Shown here in pieces: positions 34,307 to 42,950 of a stretch of DNA of 64,000 nt. Each line of letters begins with the position of its first letter. Position 1 is the stretch's first letter. A program made the position numbers and the translations under genes. Under the pieces are notes generated by a model. That model ran no database searches. It saw nothing but the letters and a program-made list of their open reading frames with translations, and was not told where the DNA came from. Origin of the DNA: 3-1-20CM-4-69-9 sp963833655 (GTDB taxonomy: Bacteria; Actinomycetota; Thermoleophilia; Gaiellales; Gaiellaceae); NCBI GenBank assembly GCA_963833655.1, contig CAWHYL010000006.1, forward strand, positions 1 to 64,000. The letters are read 5' to 3'.

Positions 34307-35811
34307 CCGCGGCGATCGACGCGCGCGACGTCTTCCGCGTCCACCAGACCGCCGAAGGTGACGCCGCTGCGCTGCAGGGTCTCTCGCTGACGGTGAGGGA
34401 CGGTGAGACCGTGACGGTGCTCGGGCCGAGCGGGTCCGGGAAGTCGACGTTCCTGCGGATCCTCGCGGGGCTCGACCGGCCGTCGGCGGGAACCGTGCGG
34501 GTGTTCGGCATCGAGCTGGCGAAGCTTCCGGCGCGGGACGTGGCGCGCTATCGGACGCGGACGGTCGGCTACGCCGACCAGCACTACGCGCGCGCGCTCA
34601 CGCCGGAGCTGACGGTGCGCGAGCTCGTCGGGCTCGAGCTCGGGCTCGCGGGCGCAACGGCGGCGGAGCGCGAGCGGCGCGCCGATGAGCTGCTCGATCG
34701 CGTCGGCCTCACCGACAAGCGCGACGCCCGTCCCGCACAGCTGTCCGGCGGCGAGCAGCAGCGCGTCGCAGTTGCAGCGTCGCTCGCGCACCGCCCCAGG
34801 CTGTTTCTCGCCGACGAGCCGACCGGCGAGCTCGACGCACAGAGCGCGCAGCTGGTCTACGCGACGATCGGCGAGCTCATCCGCAGCGAACGGTGCACGG
34901 CGGTGATCGTCAGTCACGACCCCGAGTCGGCGTCGATCGCCGACCGTGTGATCCGGATTCGGGACGGCCGCGTCAGCGAGGAGTCCGGTGGATCGCTCGG
35001 CGAAGGCTCGATCGTCGTCGGGCGCGGCGGCTGGCTGCGTCTCCCGGAGGAGCTCCTCCGCCGCTCGGGCATTCGAACGCATGCGACGGCACGCCTCGAG
35101 GGGCGAGCAATCGTCGTCTCCGGCGAGGAAACGACGGCGGCAGCGGCGGACGCGCCTACCGTCGAACGTCCGAGCGAGACCGAGCTGGTCGCGGCGCTCC
35201 GGGGGGCCGACAAGAGCTACGGGCGACGGGCCGTCCTCGACGGGCTGAACGCCACGTTCGAGTCGTCGACGCTGACGGCGGTGACCGGGCCGTCCGGGTC
35301 CGGGAAGACGACGCTGTTGCACATCCTCGGCGGGCTCGAGCTTCCCGACGGCGGTCTCGTGACGGTGCTGGGCGAGAACGTGTCGCGACTCGACCGCGCG
35401 GCGCGTGCCGATTTTCGCCGGGATCACATCGGCTACGTCGGGCAGCAAACAGGCCTCACCCCGACGCTGAGCGCGCTCGAGAACGTCGAGCTCGCGCTCG
35501 CGCTGCGCGGGCTCCCGCGCGAGGCGGCGCGCGAGACGCTCGTCGCCGTCGGCCTCGAGGACCGCATCGACCAGCGCGTGGCGCGGCTCTCGACGGGCGA
35601 GCGCGGCCGCGTCGCGATCGCGCGTGCGCTCGCGCCCCGGCCCGAGCTCCTGCTCGCGGACGAGCCGACGTCACGGCTCGACGGGGCAAACGCGATCGCA
35701 GTCGGAACGCTCTTCGTCCGCCTCGCCCGGGAGTACGGCACCGCGGTCGTCTGCGCGACCCACGACCCGCTCCTGATCGAGCAGGCCGACGAGCCGCTAC
35801 GGCTCGGCTAG
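34303..35811 (+). CDS. tandem ABC ATPase with an AbrB-like linker
   Basis: 502 residues from GTG 34303. It holds two complete nucleotide-binding domains: domain 1 (about 1-225) with GPSGSGKST, LSGGEQQR and LFLADEPTGELD, and domain 2 (about 295-502) with GPSGSGKTT, LSTGERGR and LLLADEPTSRLD. Between them, residues 233-275 read 'GSIVVGRGGWLRLPEELLRR...ARLEGRAIVVSG', the look of a swapped-hairpin AbrB/SpoVT half. It partners the large permease upstream, giving two ATPase sites on one chain. The second signature has Thr in place of the second residue of SGG, so the sites may be unequal. Confidence 0.88.
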   Translation: MTAAIDARDVFRVHQTAEGDAAALQGLSLTVRDGETVTVLGPSGSGKSTFLRILAGLDRPSAGTVRVFGIELAKLPARDVARYRTRTVGYADQHYARALTPELTVRELVGLELGLAGATAAERERRADELLDRVGLTDKRDARPAQLSGGEQQRVAVAASLAHRPRLFLADEPTGELDAQSAQLVYATIGELIRSERCTAVIVSHDPESASIADRVIRIRDGRVSEESGGSLGEGSIVVGRGGWLRLPEELLRRSGIRTHATARLEGRAIVVSGEETTAAAADAPTVERPSETELVAALRGADKSYGRRAVLDGLNATFESSTLTAVTGPSGSGKTTLLHILGGLELPDGGLVTVLGENVSRLDRAARADFRRDHIGYVGQQTGLTPTLSALENVELALALRGLPREAARETLVAVGLEDRIDQRVARLSTGERGRVAIARALAPRPELLLADEPTSRLDGANAIAVGTLFVRLAREYGTAVVCATHDPLLIEQADEPLRLG

Positions 35812-35881
35812 CCCCTGCTGAGGCGCTGCTTGCTGTGCCGTCTCACCCAGCTAGTTGGGTCGACTGCTGGCGAAGTGCCGG

Positions 35882-36283
35882 CTACCGACCTTGGTACGTC
35901 TTCGACATCGCCTGGAGGAGCTTCCAGGCGATCGAGCCGTGCGTCTCGACGAGCGGGCGGAACTCCCACGACGTGAGGCCGTAGCACGTGAGGTCGGTCT
36001 CGGCCGTGATCGTCGCCGTGCGGGCGCTCTCGTTCAGCAAGGCGACCTCGCCGAAGTAGTCCCCCGGCCCGAGCCGGCGGCGTTCCTCGCCGCCAATCGT
36101 GACCTTGGCGTCGCCGGATTCGATGATGAAGAAGCCGACGCCCGTCGAGCCTTCGGCGGTGACCGTGTCGCCGGCCGAGAACGTCCGCTCTTTCATGGAC
36201 GCGGCCACGCGCTCCAGCTCCTTCCGCTCGAGGTCGGAGAAGAGCGGAACGCTCCGGAGAAGCTCGGCTGCGCGCTCTGCCAC
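35882..36283 (-). CDS. cyclic-nucleotide-binding-domain protein without DNA-binding domain
   Basis: 133 residues from GTG 36283. It is a single Crp-like beta-roll: 'VPLFSDLERKELERVAASMKERTFSAGDTV', 'FFIIESGDAKVTI', 'GPGDYFGEVALLNESARTATITAETDLTCYGL'. The phosphate-binding cassette GEVALLNESARTATI is close to the cNMP-binding consensus, so nucleotide binding is plausible. There is no helix-turn-helix, so it acts by protein contact or as a sensor. It is divergent from the MBL gene, 25 bp away. Confidence 0.88.
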   Translation of the reverse strand: MAERAAELLRSVPLFSDLERKELERVAASMKERTFSAGDTVTAEGSTGVGFFIIESGDAKVTIGGEERRRLGPGDYFGEVALLNESARTATITAETDLTCYGLTSWEFRPLVETHGSIAWKLLQAMSKTYQGR

Positions 36284-36308
36284 GCGAGGACTATGCCACA
36301 CTGGCACG

Positions 36309-37034
36309 GTGAAGCTGACCGTCGTCGGTTGCTCCCCCGCCTGGCCCAACCCCGGCGGCGCCCAGTCGGGATACCTCGTCGAGGGAAGCGGGCGGCTCCT
36401 GCTCGACTGCGGGCCGGGCGTTCTCCCGCGCCTACGAGAGCAGGAGGGCTGGCCGCGCGTCGACGCGATCGTCATCACGCACTTCCACCTCGACCACTGG
36501 GGCGATCTCGTGCCGTGGACGTTCGGCGCCATGTACGGCCCGGGCCGTGACGCGCCGAAGCCGGAGCTCTGGCTCCCGCCCGGCGGTCTCGCCGAGCTGG
36601 AGCAGTTCGGCGTCAAGTTCGGCGTGCCCGGGATGTTCTCGGACGGCTTCGACGCGCGCGAGTACAAAGAAGGTGAGCCGTTCGAGACGTGCGGCCTCAC
36701 GGTGACACCCTTGCGGGTGCCGCACTACCAGCTGCAGACGTACGCGCTGCGGGTCAGCGACGGAGCTTCGACGCTCGCGTATTCCGGCGACTCCGCGCCG
36801 AGCCCGCATCTCGCGGAGGTCGGACGCGACGCCGACCTCTTCCTCTGCGAGGCGACGCTGCGCGAGAGCGTCGAGGGCGGCAACGGGATCCGCGGACATC
36901 TGTCGGCGGAGGAGGCCGTCGCGGCGTTCCGCGACGCCGGCGCGAAGCGCCTCGTGATCATCCACCGCCCTGACGAGCTGCCGCTCGACGACGGCATCGA
37001 GCGCGCCGCCGACGGCTCCGTCTACACCTTCTGA
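36309..37034 (+). CDS. MBL-fold metal-dependent hydrolase
   Basis: 241 residues from GTG 36309. It has the metallo-beta-lactamase motif 'VITHFHLDHWGD', a later metal ligand in 'TLAYSGDSAP' and a final 'LVIIHRPDE' (His). The start 'MKLTVVGCSPAWPNPGGAQSGYLVE' and overall size match RNase Z/phosphodiesterase-like MBL proteins of actinobacteria. No exosite of true tRNase Z is obvious. Its end overlaps the convergent SGNH gene by 13 bp. Substrate uncertain. Confidence 0.88.
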   Translation: MKLTVVGCSPAWPNPGGAQSGYLVEGSGRLLLDCGPGVLPRLREQEGWPRVDAIVITHFHLDHWGDLVPWTFGAMYGPGRDAPKPELWLPPGGLAELEQFGVKFGVPGMFSDGFDAREYKEGEPFETCGLTVTPLRVPHYQLQTYALRVSDGASTLAYSGDSAPSPHLAEVGRDADLFLCEATLRESVEGGNGIRGHLSAEEAVAAFRDAGAKRLVIIHRPDELPLDDGIERAADGSVYTF

Positions 37035-37570
37035 AGCTCGCGTAGCACCACCTCGGCGAGGCGGCGGTATCCGTCCTCGTTCGGATGGTCGCCCTCGAAC
37101 GTCCACTCGTCACGCATGCGGCCCGGGCGCTCGGGATGCTCGAGCGTGTCGTGGAAACGCAGCAACGGCACATGCTCGTCGCGCGCGATCTCGCCGATCA
37201 GCGCGTTGAGCTTGCGGATCTTCGGCTCCGCGTGCGGCCAGCCGTTGTTCCACGGCAGGACGTCGGCAAGCACGACCAGCAGCCCCAGCTCCTTCCCGCG
37301 CCTGACCATCATCCGCAGGGTCGCCGCGGCCGCCTCGACCTCGCGTCCCTGTGCGATGTCGTTGATCCCGCCCTGCACGATCAACAATTCGGCATCCCGC
37401 GCGCACTCGTCGAGCCGCGCGGCGATCTCGTCGGTTCGCTGCCCGTAGATCCCGCAATTCCGGATCTCGAGCTCCGGCCGCCTCGCCCAGACGTCCCACC
37501 CCCGCAGTCCGGGAGAGCCCTCGGTGATGGAGTCGCCGAGCGCGGCGACGACGATCGGCTGCTCCCGCAC
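37022..37570 (-). CDS. SGNH/GDSL-type hydrolase
   Basis: 182 residues from GTG 37570. The four blocks are clear: GDSITEG (nucleophile Ser), 'NCGIYGQRT' (Gly), 'VQGGINDI' (Asn) and 'DHPNEDGYRRLAE' (Asp and His). No signal peptide, so probably cytoplasmic. Members act as esterases, lipases or thioesterases; the substrate is not evident. It is divergent from the cheB-like gene, 40 bp away. Confidence 0.9.
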   Translation of the reverse strand: MREQPIVVAALGDSITEGSPGLRGWDVWARRPELEIRNCGIYGQRTDEIAARLDECARDAELLIVQGGINDIAQGREVEAAAATLRMMVRRGKELGLLVVLADVLPWNNGWPHAEPKIRKLNALIGEIARDEHVPLLRFHDTLEHPERPGRMRDEWTFEGDHPNEDGYRRLAEVVLRELQKV

Positions 37571-37610
37571 GGAGCTATCATCGACGCCGGAGCGGGATAC
37601 TCGGGGGTAC

Positions 37611-38642
37611 GTGCCTCCAGACGAGCAAACAACCGGGCATGACATCGTCGTAGTCGGCGCGTCCGCGGGGGGTGTCGAGGCGCTGCGCGCGATCTGCGAG
37701 AGGCTTCCACCGGACCTGCCGGCGGCGGTGTTCGTCGTGCTGCACATTCCGGCGATCGCGACAAGCGTGCTCCCTGCGATCCTGCAGCGCGCGGGCGACC
37801 TGCCGGCCGCACATGCGGAAGACGGTGCAGAAATTCAGCGCGGCCGTATCTACACGGCTCCGCCGGACCACCATCTGATGATCCAGCCCGGCTTCATGCG
37901 AGTGAATCGCGGCCCGAAGGAGAACGGGTACCGCCCCGCGATCGACCCGATGTTCAGGACGGCGGCGGCGACCTACGGCTCACGCGTCGTCGGCGTCATC
38001 CTCTCCGGCGTGCTCGATGACGGCACTGCGGGGCTTGCCGCCGTGAAGACGCACGGCGGCCGCGCGCTCGTCCAGGACCCGGAGGACGCGCTCTATCCGA
38101 TGATGCCGATCAGCGCCATCGACGCCGCCGAACCCGACCTCGTCGCGCCCGCGGAAAAGCTCGCCGACCGCATCTCACAGCTCGCAATCGAGGCAGTGCC
38201 CGCGACGATGGGGCCGACGGACGACCCGCTACTGGACGACGAGGAATACATCGAGGTCGATCGTGGGGCGAGCGACAGGCCGCAGGCCGGAAGCCCGTCC
38301 GGATTCGTCTGTCCCGACTGCGGCGGCGCGCTGTGGGAGTCCGAGGACGACAAGGGACTGCTCCGCTTTCGCTGCCGCACGGGTCACGGCTATTCGATCG
38401 AGACGCTCGCGGCCGAGCAGACCGAGACCGTCGAGAGCGCCCTCTGGGCCGCGCTGCGGGCGCTCGAGGAGCGCGCCGCGATGGCGAGGCGGATGGCCGG
38501 ACGCCTACGGCGCCGGGGAAGCAAGGTCTCGGCCGCCCGCTTCGAGGCGCAGGCCGACGCCGCAGTGCAGCAAGCTCTCGTCTTGCGCGACACGCTCACG
38601 AACATGCCGCCGCTCACCGAGCCTGCAGGTCAGGGGCCGTGA
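37611..38642 (+). CDS. cheB: CheB-type methylesterase domain protein with C-terminal zinc-ribbon-like part
   Basis: 343 residues from GTG 37611. The methylesterase domain shows Ser in 'VVVGASAGGVEAL', His in 'FVVLHIP' and Asp in 'ILSGVLDDGTAGLAAVK'. There is no receiver domain. The C-terminus has 'CPDCGGALWE' and 'RCRTGHGYS', a likely zinc-binding module, then a helical tail. The TGA overlaps the next gene's GTG. In chemotaxis CheB removes methyl esters from receptors. No receptor is encoded here, so a non-chemotactic signalling role is likely. Confidence 0.92.
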   Translation: MPPDEQTTGHDIVVVGASAGGVEALRAICERLPPDLPAAVFVVLHIPAIATSVLPAILQRAGDLPAAHAEDGAEIQRGRIYTAPPDHHLMIQPGFMRVNRGPKENGYRPAIDPMFRTAAATYGSRVVGVILSGVLDDGTAGLAAVKTHGGRALVQDPEDALYPMMPISAIDAAEPDLVAPAEKLADRISQLAIEAVPATMGPTDDPLLDDEEYIEVDRGASDRPQAGSPSGFVCPDCGGALWESEDDKGLLRFRCRTGHGYSIETLAAEQTETVESALWAALRALEERAAMARRMAGRLRRRGSKVSAARFEAQADAAVQQALVLRDTLTNMPPLTEPAGQGP

Positions 38643-40492
38643 GCACTCAGACGCAGGACCCGCAGTTCGAGGAGCTGCTCTCGTTCATCCGTGACGAGCG
38701 CGGTTTCGACTTCACGGGCTACAAGCGGCCGAGCCTGATGCGTCGCATCTCCAAGCGGATGCAGGACGCGAACGTCGAGACCTACGCCGAGTACCGGGAC
38801 TACCTGAACGACAACACCGACGAGTTCGTCGAGCTCTTCAACACGATCCTCCTCAACGTGACATCGTTCTTCCGCGACGAGGCGGCGTGGGACTACTTGC
38901 AGAAGGAGATCGTCCCCAGGATCGTCGAGCAGCACGACGGAGTCGACGCCCAGATCCGCCTCTGGTCGACGGGCTGCGCGACCGGCGAGGAGGCTTTTTC
39001 GCTGGCGATGGTCTTCGCCGAGGTTCTCGGCGAGGCGGCTTTCAAGTCGCGAATCAAGATCTACGCGACCGACGTCGACGAAGACGCCCTCGCGAAGGGC
39101 CGGCACGGCGAGTATGGCGAGAGGGCAATGCAGCCGGTGCCGGTCGACCTGCGCGAGCGCTACTTCGAGCAGCGCAACGGCAACTACGTTTTTCGGAACG
39201 ACTTCCGCCGTGCCGTCATCTTCGGCCGCCACGATCTGATTCAGGACCCGCCGATCTCGCGGATCTCGCTTCTCCTCTCCCGGAACACGCTCATGTACTT
39301 CGATGCCGACACGCAGCGGCGCATCCTCTCCAGCTTCCATTTCTCGCTCCAAGAGAACGCCTATCTCTTCCTCGGGAAATCGGAGGCGCTGGCCACCCGC
39401 TCGGACCTGTTTGTGCCGGTTGACCTGAAGCATCGGATCTTCATGAAGACATCCCGGGAAGCTCCGGTCCGCGCCGTGGCTCCCGCGAGAGAGCCCGAGG
39501 ACCTCGCACAGCTCGCGGCCGACGCACTCATCCGCGAGGCGGGGTTCGAGGCTGCGCCGGCCGCGCTGCTCATCGTCGACCGCGACGGGACTCTCGCGCT
39601 CGCCAACCTGCAGGCACGCGCGTTGTTCGGCCTGACGCCGCGCGACCTCGGGCGGCCGTTCAAGGACCTCGAGGTCTCCTTCCGGCCGGTCGAGCTCCGC
39701 TCGCGCATCGAGCAGGTGTACAGCGAACGCCACATCATCTCGCTGCGGGACGTCGAGTGGCGCCCGGGCCCCGACGCGCGCTATGTCGACGTGCAGATCG
39801 CGCCGCTCGTCGCGTCGACCGGCGAGCTGGTCGGCGCCGGCATCACGTTCACAGAGGTGACGCGCTATCGGCGGCTCCAGCAAGCCCTCGAGGACTCGAA
39901 GCGCGAGATCGAGACGGCCTACGAGGAGCTGCAGTCGACCAACGAAGAGCTCGAGACGACGAACGAGGAGCTGCAGTCGACCAACGAAGAGCTCGAGACG
40001 ACGAACGAGGAGCTGCAGTCGACCAACGAAGAGCTCGAGACGATGAACGAGGAGCTGCAGTCGACCAACGAAGAGCTCGAGACGATGAACGACGAGCTCA
40101 ACGACAGAAGCATGGATCTCAACTCGGTGAACGCCTTCCTCAACGCGATCCTCGGCAGCATCCGGGCCGGGGTCGTCGTCGTCGACCATGAACTCGTCGT
40201 CACTTCGTGGAACGACACCGCACATGACCTGTGGGGGCTGCGTGGAGACGAGGTGGTCGGCAAGCATTTTCTGAACCTCGACATCGGCCTGCCGGTCGGA
40301 GAGCTGCGCTTGCCGCTCCGTGAGACGCTCGCCGGCGAAGACGGTCGTGAGCTCACGGTGTCGGGACGAGACAGGCGTGGCCGTGCGGTGGCGCTGCGGA
40401 TCGCGCTCATGCCGCTCGTCCGAGGCGCGGGGACGCCGAACGGCGTGATCATGCTGATGCGACCAGACGGCACCGACGGCTCGAAGTCGTGA
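38639..40492 (+). CDS. cheR: CheR-type methyltransferase with coiled coil and PAS domains
   Basis: 617 residues from GTG 38639. The CheR N-domain and SAM-binding methyltransferase ('RLWSTGCATGEEAFSLAM', 'IYATDVDEDAL', 'LLLSRNTLMYFD') cover about 1-275. A PAS domain follows (about 305-420), then a coiled coil made of four near-identical 14-residue repeats, then a second PAS (about 490-615). The architecture matches CheB/CheR-PAS sensory systems rather than receptor adaptation. GTGA overlaps at both ends couple it to the CheB and kinase genes. Confidence 0.93.
   Translation: MSTQTQDPQFEELLSFIRDERGFDFTGYKRPSLMRRISKRMQDANVETYAEYRDYLNDNTDEFVELFNTILLNVTSFFRDEAAWDYLQKEIVPRIVEQHDGVDAQIRLWSTGCATGEEAFSLAMVFAEVLGEAAFKSRIKIYATDVDEDALAKGRHGEYGERAMQPVPVDLRERYFEQRNGNYVFRNDFRRAVIFGRHDLIQDPPISRISLLLSRNTLMYFDADTQRRILSSFHFSLQENAYLFLGKSEALATRSDLFVPVDLKHRIFMKTSREAPVRAVAPAREPEDLAQLAADALIREAGFEAAPAALLIVDRDGTLALANLQARALFGLTPRDLGRPFKDLEVSFRPVELRSRIEQVYSERHIISLRDVEWRPGPDARYVDVQIAPLVASTGELVGAGITFTEVTRYRRLQQALEDSKREIETAYEELQSTNEELETTNEELQSTNEELETTNEELQSTNEELETMNEELQSTNEELETMNDELNDRSMDLNSVNAFLNAILGSIRAGVVVVDHELVVTSWNDTAHDLWGLRGDEVVGKHFLNLDIGLPVGELRLPLRETLAGEDGRELTVSGRDRRGRAVALRIALMPLVRGAGTPNGVIMLMRPDGTDGSKS
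39923..40090 (+). repeat. four tandem 42-bp repeats within cheR
   Basis: Units at 39923-39964, 39965-40006, 40007-40048 and 40049-40090. They are identical except for one codon (ACG to ATG) in the last two. Each encodes 14 residues, EELQSTNEELETTN or EELQSTNEELETMN, i.e. two heptads of a coiled coil. The near-perfect DNA identity, not just protein similarity, indicates recent expansion or ongoing slippage. Confidence 0.95.
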
Positions 40493-41481
40493 GCTCACCC
40501 AGGCTCGGGCTCTCCGACGATCTGGCGCAGATCGCCCTGGTCGTCGAGCGGCTGCCGGCGGGCGTCATCATCGTCGAGAAGAAAGGGCTCGAGGTCACCT
40601 ACACCAATGCGTCGGCCCGGCGGCTGCTGCATCCCGTCAACCTCCGTGTCGGAAGCCCTCTGTCCGAGCCGTGGAAGTCGTTCTCGCTGTTGCACTACGT
40701 GCGCGAGTTCATCGAGCGCGGCGTCGCGGCGGAGACGCGTGTCGAGATCGACGATGACCGCGCCTACATGTTGAACGGGCTCACCGCTCGTGGCGAGAGG
40801 ACCGCCGCGATCTTGCTCCGCGACATCACGCGGCACGCTCGGCGAGGCCGCGCCGAGCGCGAGTTCATCGCAAACGCAGCGCACGAGCTGCTGACACCTC
40901 TGACAGGCATCGTCGGAGCGGCGCATGTGCTCGAAGCCGGGGCGAAGGACGTCCCCGAGGATCGAGACCGCTTCATCGCGCACATCACGGCCGAGTGCAG
41001 TCGGCTCGCCCGCATCGCCAGGTCGCTGCTCGTGCTCGCCCGCGCGCAGTCCGGCGCGGAGCCCCCTCGGCTCGAGATCGTCGGCCTGCGGCCGGTGCTC
41101 GACGAAGTTGCCGGCCTCGTCGACGCCGACGTCGTCGTGCGCGGCGAAGCCGATCTCACCGTGCTCGCCGACGTCGACCTCCTGATCCAGGCGCTGACGA
41201 ACCTCGTCGCCAACGCGGAGCGACACGGCGGCGCGCGCACTGTCGTCGTCCAGGTTCGGCAGGCGGAAGCTGGTCTCGTCGAGCTCGACGTCTGCAACGA
41301 CGACGGTCGAGCGCTCAAGCCGGACGGGCAGCGCACGCGCTTCCGCAGCTCTGCCGGCCGCGACGGCGGCGGGTTCGGGCTCGGCCTCTCGATCGCGGAG
41401 CAATCGCTCGAGGTGATGGGCGGGCATCTTTTTCTCGATCGGCGTGGCGTCACCGTTCGAATGCCAACCGGGGGGGTGTAG
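40489..41481 (+). CDS. soluble histidine kinase with PAS-like sensor
   Basis: 330 residues from GTG 40489. A PAS-like N-domain ('LPAGVIIVEKKGLEVTYTNASARRLL') precedes HisKA with 'FIANAAHELLTPLTGIVGAAHVLEA' (phospho-His; the usual Arg of HELRTP is Leu) and an HATPase with 'LTNLVANAERHGG' and 'GGFGLGLSIAEQSLEVMGG'. No membrane helices. It is coupled to cheR by GTGA and followed 7 bp later by its probable regulator. Confidence 0.9.
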   Translation: MSSPRLGLSDDLAQIALVVERLPAGVIIVEKKGLEVTYTNASARRLLHPVNLRVGSPLSEPWKSFSLLHYVREFIERGVAAETRVEIDDDRAYMLNGLTARGERTAAILLRDITRHARRGRAEREFIANAAHELLTPLTGIVGAAHVLEAGAKDVPEDRDRFIAHITAECSRLARIARSLLVLARAQSGAEPPRLEIVGLRPVLDEVAGLVDADVVVRGEADLTVLADVDLLIQALTNLVANAERHGGARTVVVQVRQAEAGLVELDVCNDDGRALKPDGQRTRFRSSAGRDGGGFGLGLSIAEQSLEVMGGHLFLDRRGVTVRMPTGGV

Positions 41482-41488
41482 CTCGTCG

Positions 41489-42157
41489 ATGACTCCACGC
41501 GTCCTGATCGCCGAGGACGAGGCGGCGATCGCGGACTCCGTCGCCTACGCGTTGCGCGGCGAGGGATTCGAGGTCGACACGGTGAAGGACGGCGAGAGTG
41601 CGCTCGAGGCGGCTCGCGCCGACGGCTACGACGTCCTGCTGCTCGACCTGATCCTGCCAGGCGTGTCCGGTGTCGAGGTCTGCCGGCGCCTGCGGGCGGA
41701 GAGCGCAATTCCGATCGTGATGCTGACGGCGCGAACGGCCGAGGTCGACCGCGTCGTCGGCCTCGACGCCGGCGCCGACGACTACGTCGTGAAGCCCTTC
41801 TCGATGCCGGAGCTGATCAGCCGCGTCCGCGCGATCCTGCGGCGACGGCAGCTCGATCTCGCGCAACCGAACGCTCTCCGCGTCGGCTCCCTCGCTCTGG
41901 ACCTGGAAAGCCACACGGCCACGGTCGACGGCACCCTGGTGCGACTGACCCCGTCGGAGTTCAAGCTGCTGACGCTCTTCGCTCGAAACCCGGAGCGCGT
42001 CCTGTCACGCCGCGAGCTCATGCAACACCTGTGGGACAGCTCGTATGTCGGCGACCAGCGCGCAACCGACGCGCACGTCGTCAACCTCCGCAGGAAGATC
42101 GGGCGTGAACGTCTCCTCACCGTTCGGGGCGTCGGCTACAAGCTCGCCGCCGTGTGA
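41489..42157 (+). CDS. OmpR-family response regulator
   Basis: 222 residues from ATG 41489. The receiver has Glu9-Asp10-Glu11, phospho-acceptor Asp53 (LLDLILPG) and Lys in 'VVKPFSMPEL'. The winged helix ends 'RATDAHVVNLRRKIGRERLLTVRGVGYKLA'. Partner of the preceding kinase. A stem-loop overlaps its stop codon. Targets unknown. Confidence 0.93.
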   Translation: MTPRVLIAEDEAAIADSVAYALRGEGFEVDTVKDGESALEAARADGYDVLLLDLILPGVSGVEVCRRLRAESAIPIVMLTARTAEVDRVVGLDAGADDYVVKPFSMPELISRVRAILRRRQLDLAQPNALRVGSLALDLESHTATVDGTLVRLTPSEFKLLTLFARNPERVLSRRELMQHLWDSSYVGDQRATDAHVVNLRRKIGRERLLTVRGVGYKLAAV

Positions 42158-42170
42158 GGAAAGCCTCACA
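42153..42170 (+). terminator. stem-loop overlapping the regulator stop
   Basis: TGTGAGG, loop AAAG, CCTCACA: a perfect 7-bp stem directly at the TGA. There is no T-tract afterwards, so it is a weak or processing hairpin rather than a clear intrinsic terminator. It separates the regulator gene from the STAS gene 57 bp on. Confidence 0.4.
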
Positions 42171-42214
42171 GAAGTTCCGCTGAACCCTCACGTGCCCGGC
42201 CATACCTTGGCCTG

Positions 42215-42583
42215 GTGCCCATTCTCGATGCCCGTGTCAGCGTCGCGCGGTTCGGGGCCGACAGCTTCGTCCTGGCCGCCTGCGGCGAGCTCGACCTGTT
42301 CACGTCGGAGCGTTTGCGGGACAAGCTCGACGACGTGCTCGAGCTTGGAGGCCGGCGCGTCCTCCTCGATCTGACGGGCGTGTCCTTCATGGATTCCACG
42401 GCATTGGGAGTCCTCGTGGCGGCCGCGAAGGCGCTGAAGTCATCCGGCGGACAGCTGGTCCTGGTCGCGGACGATCGGCGCGTGACCCGCGTGATCGAGA
42501 TCACGGGCCTCTCGCCGGTCTTCTGTGTCGAGAAGTCCCTCACCGAAGCCGTCCAGCAGCTCGTCGAAGGCGGCGATGGCTGA
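42215..42583 (+). CDS. STAS-domain anti-sigma-factor antagonist
   Basis: 122 residues from GTG 42215. SpoIIAA-like fold: 'VLAACGELDLFTSERLRDKL', 'VLLDLTGVSFMDSTALGVLVAAAKAL'. Ser61 in MDSTALG is the residue phosphorylated by anti-sigma kinases in this family. No anti-sigma kinase gene is in the window. Its 3' end overlaps the ANTAR gene by 8 nt. Confidence 0.93.
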   Translation: MPILDARVSVARFGADSFVLAACGELDLFTSERLRDKLDDVLELGGRRVLLDLTGVSFMDSTALGVLVAAAKALKSSGGQLVLVADDRRVTRVIEITGLSPVFCVEKSLTEAVQQLVEGGDG

Positions 42584-42950
42584 GACGACATCGGGCGAGA
42601 GCTTGCTGCAGATCACGCTCCCACCTGGAACGCCGGAGCACACGGAGGCTGCGGTCCGGCGTCTCGTCGACGTGACGGCGACGCTCGCTCGGCGGTGCGC
42701 GCAGCTGCAGGAGGCTCTCGACTCGCGCGTCGTGATCGAGCAGGCGAAGGGGGTGCTCGCCGAACGGTTCCGCCTCGAGCCGGATTACGCGTTCGAGGTG
42801 CTGCGGCGAAGCGCGCGCTCGAGTCGCGTTCCTCTTCGCGACCTGGCGTCGCGCGTTGTCTCGTCGGAGCGAACACCGTGGGAGGTCGCCGCCCAGCTCG
42901 ACGGCGCGGCGGTCCCGCAACGCCTCGCGCGGAACGCCGGCTCGCGCTAG
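42576..42950 (+). CDS. ANTAR-domain RNA-binding antiterminator-like protein
   Basis: 124 residues from ATG 42576. The ANTAR three-helix domain covers about residues 42-100: 'ALDSRVVIEQAKGVLAERFRLEPDYAFEVLRRSARSSRVPLRDLASRVV'. ANTAR proteins bind paired hexaloop hairpins in nascent RNA and prevent termination. There is no receiver or GAF sensor, so its switch must come from a partner, perhaps the STAS protein it is coupled to. The stop overlaps the convergent gene through CTAG. A paralogue is at 43614-43895. Confidence 0.88.
   Translation: MAETTSGESLLQITLPPGTPEHTEAAVRRLVDVTATLARRCAQLQEALDSRVVIEQAKGVLAERFRLEPDYAFEVLRRSARSSRVPLRDLASRVVSSERTPWEVAAQLDGAAVPQRLARNAGSR

Noticed and set aside
33475..35448. 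Long minus-strand open frame opposite the permease and double ATPase
   Set aside because: It spans the junction of two well-supported genes and has low-complexity sequence; a high-GC shadow.
39923..40090. CRISPR-like periodic repeat
   Set aside because: Units are contiguous without spacers, in frame, and encode a coiled coil inside cheR.
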